From the NCBI GenBank assembly GCA_037074705.1, contig CM073591.1, forward strand, positions 179,825,432 to 179,889,431: DNA of 64,000 nucleotides. Reading direction: 5' to 3'. Under the pieces are notes generated by a model that did no database searches, was not told the DNA's origin, and was given only the letters and a program-made list of their open reading frames with translations. Of the stretch, positions 51,101 through 60,100 are shown piece after piece. How positions within the stretch are numbered: position 1 is the stretch's first letter; every line of letters begins with the position of its first letter. The translations under genes were made by a program, and so were the position numbers. This stretch comes from Zhengitettix transpicula. Taxonomy: Eukaryota > Arthropoda > Insecta > Orthoptera > Tetrigidae.

Positions 51101-54100
51101 ATGCCAAAAAGGCCAATATTCACATCAAATAAGTAGATTTTGGGATCACTGAGATTAATAGTTTCACTCTCAATGTTGTTAGTCTTACTGTAACCCCAAA
51201 TTCTTTTTTCTTTTTAGAAAAATATATTTGCAAACTGTTATCGTAATAACAATAAGCAAATCAGATTTTAGGTAATTACAATTTCAGTGGAAATTTACAT
51301 GTGGAGTAAACACCCATTGTTGTAATTTCTCCTTATAAGTTTTCTTACAGTTTGTATATATTTGTCACTGATGCTGGAGTTAAAATCAGTAAGGACGGTC
51401 CAATGCTTTAAAACATTTCATTTGTACTTGGCCTTTGTTGTCGAGCAGAGTCAATGCTAGAGGTTTGTGCTTCATTCCCAGTCACTGAAGGTATTTGAGC
51501 TGCACTTCACTATTTCTTCTTTAGCCGTCCACATTTAAGTCTTCCTGTATATTTTTTATTGGGGATGTAGAAAGGAGAATTGCTGATGATGTGAAGTCTT
51601 CGATTGAAAACATTCAAGGATCTCGATATCGGAGTTTCGATGCTATGAGAGGGTTGACGATGTTTGAGGAAGCCAGTTTTGGGCTAGAATTTGTACACTG
51701 GTCCTGTGGCCTGCCTAACTAACTTAGTCATAAGTGGTCTTGGGCACAGACGTGGCTTTAATAAATTGCGCATTTGAGGATAGTAGCAGTGTGTTTATGA
51801 AAATCGGGGAAGTAGGAAATGATTTATATATGTTTATGATATATTTGACCTAGACAGGACTTGAACTTGCATGATCTTCTCTGTACATGGATGCCTTAAC
51901 TATCTTATTTAGAGTTATTTAGAAGAGGAATGGAAAGGGAATTAGGACCATCCATTAAGGAATAAATGTTAGGAACTAATTTGGTACCATAAAATGTGTA
52001 ATCCTCCTATTTATCCTATTTATTTCTATCCTTCCTCACTATACAAGATCAAATGTTCTTTGAATATTCGGAGGCTTCAAGAAGGAGTGTTACACCATGT
52101 AATACATAGCATTTTATACATGCATACATATACATACAAATCATTGTGGGTACGGCTTATTGGGATTAAGGATGAGTATTCTTCACGGATCAGTTTGGCT
52201 AATTGTAGGGACTGGTAGAAAGCGTGCACATGCTGCTCGGGATGGGTGCGTGGGTTGCGGCCAGACAAAGGAAGTTTTATGGTCAAACCATTTGGGGGAA
52301 GGCCAACCTCCAGACAGCAGGTCAAAAAGACAACATGAGATTGTAATTTTGCCAAGCTCATGGCCTCTTGTTTTAATGATTTTGAAGCAGAATTCATCTT
52401 AGGGTACATTGGGGACATGGAATTGGTGGGGGCCACCAGGTCAAGTTCCTGACCATATTAGACAGTCTATATTTGTCTGCTCAAGAAGTTTATATATTTG
52501 AAGATCTACCTTCGATATATTTTCGATTGCCTGAGCCTCTTTCTTCAGGAAGGAAGATCTGATCTGCTTGCTGGCTTGCTCAAGTGCATGCGCACACACA
52601 CACACACACTATATATATATATATATATATATAACATTTGAATGGGAAAGATACAGCGTAGCTGTAGTACCTTAAATCAACTTAGTGTAATCGGGCAGCT
52701 CAGAAAATAAAATTTCGAATTTTCAAAGGCCTGAACCCCTTTTTCCAGAAAGAAGGTCTGAACTGCATGCTGGCCAGGCACGAATTTGTTGCATTTGTGA
52801 AAAGTGTTGTAAGTTTATTTACAAGTAATTAAATTTATAGTATTATTGAACGTCTATAGACATGCCATATTCTTTTGCTTGTTTGAAATTGTGCAAGTTA
52901 TTTTATTTTGTCAAAATTACTTTTAACCAATATTCATTATTTGTATAGTATTGCATACCCAAACCAGTATCACTGAAGAATTGCCTAACCATAGATTATA
53001 CATTTTTGGGGTTTAGTTCTGGTTGGTGTTAACAAGTGATAAAACCTCGTTTATTAAGAAAAAAAATTCTGACTTTTGTCAATTTATATGCTGATGATAA
53101 CTAAATCTTTGCAATACTTATTTCTTTCTAGTTAGACAAGCAGCTCAGAGAGCAGTGAAGCGAGTCAGAATGTCATCGTCTGATGAATCTGACTCAGAAG
53201 TGGAGCGGGATGGTAGCAACAGTTCAGGGTCAGAGTTCAAGCTGTCTGCATCTGACTCTGCTGAAAGTGACAGTCCATCTGATAGTAATCAAAGCTCAGA
53301 TTTCAATCCATTTTATTCTGACAGTGATTCTGATGCAGGTAATTGAATTAATAAACCTTTTAGTAAATAGTGTTTTATTGATGAAATGGGCAAAACAGAA
53401 AATTTAAAAAATGCTCTTCCTTTTTATTGTTTCAGAAAATTTTGGCTTTGTTTCTGGTCTAAAGTTGACATATGCTATTTTTTCTTAAAGCATTTTAATC
53501 ACAGACATTTGACTATATTAAAATGTTTACATTTTTGCAATCTTTTGGAGTAAATTTTATAATTTTACTGGTCATTTATTGCTTTAATGTGTGTTCATGA
53601 AAATATAGTGCTTAAATTGATTGTTTATTTTTTCTCTGATTAAAATAATGAAAGACCCTTGGGATCGACGAAAAAAGAAAGGAAAGAAGCACAAGTCTTC
53701 CAAAAAGCGTCAATCAACACAGGATAAAATCAGTTCTTTACTGTCAAGAAAATCAACTCACAAAGGAAAGAGAAATGGTGATACAGGAGCTGCTAGTGGT
53801 ACTGAAAGGAGGCCACCGCCTCCGCCAAGAGATGCCATTGAACGTGCTTGCAGTATGAAAGAAGATTTACTGCAGCACATTGAAGACCTTGGTGAAAAAC
53901 TTCCCCCAAATACCTTAGATCAATTGATTGATGAATTAGGTGGTCCTGAAAATGTTGCAGAGGTAAATTTAACACCCAGATACAAATACAGTCAGGATGA
54001 AGTGACAATGTCTAAATAGCTGATAAGGATAAGAAATAGAGACTGTGAAACTGAAGATGCGTGTGCCGCTAAGAATTTGAAGTGTTTCCTGTCCCACATG

Positions 54101-57100
54101 GTGGCGCTGGCCCTCTAAGAATTTGAAGTGTTTCCTGTCCCACATGGTGGCTATGGCCCTCGGTTACAGGAGGGCCATAGTCTCTTTTTTTCTTATCCAT
54201 ATCAGTTATTTATGGTTCACTTTTGTCAAGTGTATGAAGTTTGTTTGATGAGCAAATATGATAAAAGTATTTTCAACATTTTGTACCCTGTATTGAATTA
54301 TATAAGAAGTTTTAATTCATGAAATGTTGCCAATTTCTAGTTTTTGTAGAAGTTTCCTTTCAAGTTTTTAATTTCTCTATCATATATTACTGTGACTACT
54401 TAAAGTATCCAAATAATGTATAATTTTCGGGCTTTAGATGACAGGTCGCAAAGGGAGAGTAGTCCAGACAGAAGATGGAATACAGTATGAATCACGATCA
54501 GAAGTAGATGTTCCACTCGAAACACTTAATTTAACAGGTATATATGTCAACAATAAAATTGGCTTTGTTTTTATAGTTTACACAACATCAGTATCTGAGT
54601 GATCTGTCTGAAGTTCAAAATAAGTAGTAGAAAAAAATAAAATTACTTATCGTTGTGTATTATTTCATAATTTTTAGTATGTATGTTAAAGATCTGTATG
54701 TATGGAAAACTATCTAATATAGTATCTATTGTTAGCCTTTTATTTGTAAACCCTGTACACTGAGTAGCAAATCCTTATTATGTTCGAACCAAAAGAGTGG
54801 ATGAAATAGTATAAAGAAATTATACTAAAAAGTTTTTCTTAAAATCCACGTGATTAAATATTATTGACGACATAAATAAATATCACTTTCTGATATCACA
54901 TTTCCTATGAAACTGGAGTCATTTCAGCTTCTTTTATATTTGTTTATATTGTCTGAAAGTTTTGCAAAGTTTTCTTAGTAAATTCGCACTATTTACTATA
55001 AAGTTAACTATATGTGAAAAATTTCAGTATTTTGTTTTCTCTTATTTTTTGATAGTAAAATATATATTCATCATTTACTGTTTACTTAAAAAGTAGTTAA
55101 AAATTCAGAGTTCTTGTAAAATATTTCAGAGAAGCAGAGGTTTATGGATGGTGAGAAGGATGTAGCAATTATTTCTGAAGCTGCTTCAAGTGGCATTTCT
55201 CTTCAAAGTGATAGACGAGCACGTAATCAAAGAAGAAGAGTTCATATTACTCTTGAGCTACCATGGAGTGCAGATAGAGCAATTCAACAGTTTGGTGTGT
55301 TTATGTCCTTTTTATCTAAACTTCTAATAAATAAAGCAGAGTGTTTGTTTGTTTGTTTGTATGTATGTATGTATGTATGTTCCACATACAAATCTACACT
55401 GGTGGAGCAAATTTCGTACATGTGTTCTTTGCAACCAGGAAACAAACACTGTCAAAGTGAGACACGTCTACCTTCCCCAGGAATTGGGGTGGAAATATTC
55501 AAACATTCTGATGTGGCTAGTGTTTAAGTCAGATAAATATGTTTAGAGATAATGTTTCTACTGATGTTATCTGTTACAATTTCAACCCCTATATTTGATA
55601 GGAGCATCTTTAGGTGTAGGGGTGGAGGGGCGTTACAAGAAAAAACACATTAAAACAACTGATATTAGAATCAAATCCAGGGTTATGGATGTTGCTAAAT
55701 GTAATTATGTCATTCAACTTGCCATTTAACCTCAAGAGGCAAACACGGCAGATATTTGCATTGAATACATATTTTGGAGGGTTAGTTAGATTGATTGTAT
55801 TTCTACCCAATGTTTTTTATGTATAATTTCAAACCCCTTTATCATGGGAGGGGACACACTTAGTGGTGGGGCTGGCGTAGCGTTACAACAAAATAAAGTG
55901 AAAATCTAGATTAAAGTCAAATCATGGATATGGGTGCCGCAAAGTTTATTTACGACAACCTGGGCAATGTATGGGGGTGGGAGAGTATTGGCAGAGGTGG
56001 GCGGGGGTTGAAATTTTCTAATATGTTAGCTGGCTGATATTTGCGTTGATCATTTTCTGGGATCAATGAGATTGATAATATTTCTACCAATTTTGTTTAT
56101 GTATAATTTCCACCCCTTTCAGTATGGAAGGGGGGATGGTACTCAGGTGGGGGTGGCAGGGTGTTATATAAAAATAACGCAAAAGGAAACGAGATTTGAG
56201 TTAAATTTGGGGTTATGGATATATGACAACCTGAGCAATGCTAATAAAGAATAAATGAATAATTCAATTTACCACTTGATTAGATTCATAGCCAGCTCAA
56301 AAATGATGTCTTGTTGTATCTCAATATAACACCTGCATATGTAGTACTATTATTATTAATTTATCATAGTGTAATATGGTAAGAATTTATTGGCTTGACC
56401 GAGTATAATATGACTTATTTTCTAATGACTTATTAGCAATTGCATGATGTAACTTTCATTTAATAAAATTCTGTTGTGTTTTCTCCCCTTTTTCTCCCCC
56501 TCAATCTCCCCTTTTTCTCCCCCTCAATCTCCCCTTTTTCTCCCCCTCAATCTCCCCTTTTTCTCCCCCTCAATCTCCCCTTTTTCTCCCCCTCAATCTC
56601 CCCTTTTTCTCCCCCTCAATCTCCCCTTTTTCTCCCCCTCAATCTCACCTTTTTCTCCCCCTCAATCTCCCCTTTTTATCCCCCTCAATCTCCCCCTCAA
56701 TCTCCCCCTCAATCTCCCCCTCAATCTCCCCCTCAATCTCCCCCTCAATCTCCCCCTCAATCTCCCCCTCAATCTCCCCTCAATCCCCATTTTCTCCCCC
56801 TCAATCTCCCCTTTTTCTCCCCCTCAATCTCCCCTTTTTCTCCCCCTCAATCTCCCCTTTTTCTCCCCCTCAATCTCCCCTTTTTCTCCCCCTCAATCCC
56901 CTTTTTCTCCCCCTCAATCACCCCCTTTTCTCCCCCTCAATCTCCCCCTTTTCTCCCCCTCAATCTCCCCCTTTTCTCCCCCTCAAGCTCCCCTTTTACT
57001 CCCCCTCGATCTCCCCTTTTACTCCCCCTCGATCTCCCCTTTTACTCCCCCTCGATCTCCCCTTTTACTCCCCCTCGATCTCCCCTTTTACTCCCCCTCA

Positions 57101-60100
57101 ATCTCCCCTTTTACTCCCCCTCGATCTCCCCTTTTACTCCCCCTCAATCTCCCCTTTTACCCCCCTCCACTGTTCCTCCTCTTCTCCACTGTTCCTCCTC
57201 TCCTCCACTGTTCCTCCTCTCCTCCACTGTTCCTCCTCTCCTCCACGGTTCCTCCTCTCCTCCACGGTTCCTCCTCTCCTCCACGGTTCCTCCTCTCCTC
57301 CACGGTTCCTCCTCTCCTCCACGGTTCCTCCTCTCCTCCACGGTTCCTCCTCTCCTCCACGGTTCCTCCTCTCCTCCACGGTTCCTCCTCTCCTCCACGG
57401 TTCCTCCTCTCCTCCACGGTTCCTCCTCTCCTCCACGGTTCCTCCTCTCCTCCACGGTTCCTCCTCTCCTCCACGGTTCCTCCTCTCCTCCACGGTTCCT
57501 CCTCTCCTCCACGGTTCCTCCTCTCCTCCACGGTTCCTCCTCTCCTCCACGGTTCCTCCTCTCCTCCACGGTTCCTCCTCTCCTCCACGGTTCCTCCTCT
57601 CCTCCACGGTTCCTCCACGGTTCCTCCTCTCCTCCACGGTTCCTCCACGGTTCCTCCTCTCCTCCACGGTTCCTCCTCTCCTCCACGGTTCCTCCTCTCC
57701 TCCACGGTTCCTCCTCTCCTCCACGGTTCCTCCTCCTCTCCTCCTCCACGGTTCCTCCTCCTCTCCTCCTCCACGGTTCCTCCTCCTCTCCTCCACGGTT
57801 CCTCCTCCTCTCCTCCACGGTTCCTCCTCCTCCTCATCCTCTCCTCCTCATCCACTCCTCATCCACTCCTCCCCATCCACTCCTCCTCCACGGTTCCTCA
57901 TCCACTCCTCCTCCACGGTTCCTCCTCCTCTCCTCCACGGTTCCTCCTCCTCTCCTCCACGGTTCCTCCTCCTCTCCTCCACGGTTCCTCCTCCTCTCCT
58001 CCACGGTTCCTCCTCCTCTCCTCCACGGTTCCTCCTCCTCTCCTCCACGGTTCCTCCTCCTCTCCTCCTCCTCTCCTCCACGGTTCCTCCTCCTCTCCTC
58101 CACGGTTCCTCCTCCTCTCCTCCACGGTTCCTCCTCCTCTCCTCCACGGTTCCTCCTCCTCTCCTCCACGGTTCCTCCTCCTCTCCTCCACGGTTCCTCC
58201 TCCTCTCCTCCACGGTTCCTCCTCTCCTCCTCCTCCTCTCCTCCACGGTTCCTCCTCTCCTCCATGGTTCCTCCTCTCCTCCATGGTTCCTCCTCCCCTC
58301 CTCCTCCTCCTCCTCTCCTCCTCCTCTCCTCCACGGTTCCTCCTCTCCTCCTCCTCTCCTCCACGGTTCCTCCTCTCTCACCTGCTATTTTGGTATGTTT
58401 ATGCTTATATATAATTGCCACTAAATGTTTGATGTAAATCCTCATTTTATGCTGTAAAAATAGTTTTTTTTACTTAAAGAATATGGATGGAAAAATGTTG
58501 ACCATGCCGGAATTAAACCTAGGACCTTCAGCATACCGGGCAGTACCTTAGATCACTAAGCTAATCCTTGTCGACTCCCGAACCAGAGGCTTAAATATAC
58601 TCCTTGATTTGTTTGAATTTATATTAAAACAAACATGTACATCAGTAATCCATCGTTCATTCAGATCCTGAGTAGATCATGAAAGGAGTGCGATAAAGTA
58701 CATTTTAGGTGAGCCAAATGTAGGTCAAAGGATGGTGGAATGTCTTACTGGGTTGGGAGTCATCAAGGATTGCTTAGTGGTCTGAGCAGACGCCTGGTAA
58801 GATAAACTGAAGGACATGGATGTTACAGTGAGCAACGACTTATAAATTCTTTTGTTATACAGTCTACCGGCCACGTTTGAAAACTTAACTTGTGTGATCG
58901 AGTCCCACGACGACCTACCAAAACCAGATGTATTACGCATAAAGATAGTGGAAGAATATGAGGCTAGACACAGTGATCAACGCAGTGATATACAAGGCTC
59001 GATGATAGCGAAACAACTCGGTTTCCTAAAGACAGAGCTGAGGAAAAATTGAATGGTTATAGAGGAAAAGACAAAATATCAGAGATCCGAGGCTACAGAT
59101 GCAAGAAAATCAGACACAAAGCAAATCAGTGTCGATCAGCAAGAAAAGCATAGGAAATGTCAAACGTGGTGAATTCACGACTGAAATTGCAGACGACAAG
59201 TACAAATTAACATCAGGTGGAGAAACAGAAAACAAACTGATAGTGCTTGGGCAGCGGATGTACCTCTCCATATGAGCAAAGACCTAGACGACTTCACTCA
59301 TTTAGAGTCTAATTGCTTGGGGAAGTTGAACCTGGCAGATAATTCATCGACAGAAATCAAAGCAAAAGGTGTCGCCAAAATGGTCACACAAGTATCTGGT
59401 ATCAATAAACTCTTCGACTTAATTGTTCCCTAACTGTGTACAAACTTATTATCAGTCGGGAAGATAGCTGACAAAGGACATCAAGTGGTATTTGAGAAAA
59501 ATAGTCAGAGTCAAAGACACCCATTGAAGGCTTGCAAGTAGAAAAGATGGGCTTTTCTATGTTAAAGATCCAAATGAACATGAAGAGAGCTTCTTTGATG
59601 GAGTGGCATTGAATGATGGGACACTTAAATCTCAAAGACTCCTGAAACGGTGCCATTCGATGAATTGAAATTGCCAAATGAGGATGTCAATTGTGAAGAA
59701 TGTATGCATGGGAAGATGGCACGAAAACCACTACCAAAAAGATCACACTGACAAACCAGTCCAGGTGTATTGATTCCTACACATACATGTGTGGGTTTAT
59801 GCATGTTCTAGCAAAGCCTGTAAAGAGGCGGTCCATCTACAGAGGCTCATCGAGGACGGATCAGGTAGCCGAACTACTGTCCTATTGTTTAACAACAGTA
59901 ATTAGTGAAAACCCCTGTATTTTACTCTAGAACAAAGCACATCCATATTCATCACCACTTCGTGCGTGAAGTCGTACAGTCCTGTGAAATTCAACTAGAC
60001 AATATGTCTACAGAGGAAATGCCAGCTGATGTATTCACAAAAGGACTGACAAGGCCGAAGCATTGGAGGTGTCTGTCAGCAATTGGATTGTCACCTCCCA

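Noticed and set aside
53963..54019. Extension of sno exon 15 to a stop codon at 54019
   Set aside because: Conserved [13 protein letters not shown] continues directly into MTGRKGRVV of exon 16 when the GTAAAT donor at 53963 is used.
56474..58437. Very long open frames (about 650 codons on plus, about 200-230 on minus) rich in Ser/Pro/Leu or Glu/Arg
   Set aside because: They only translate the 23-, 19- and 22-bp minisatellite units in several frames at once, and lie inside sno intron 17.
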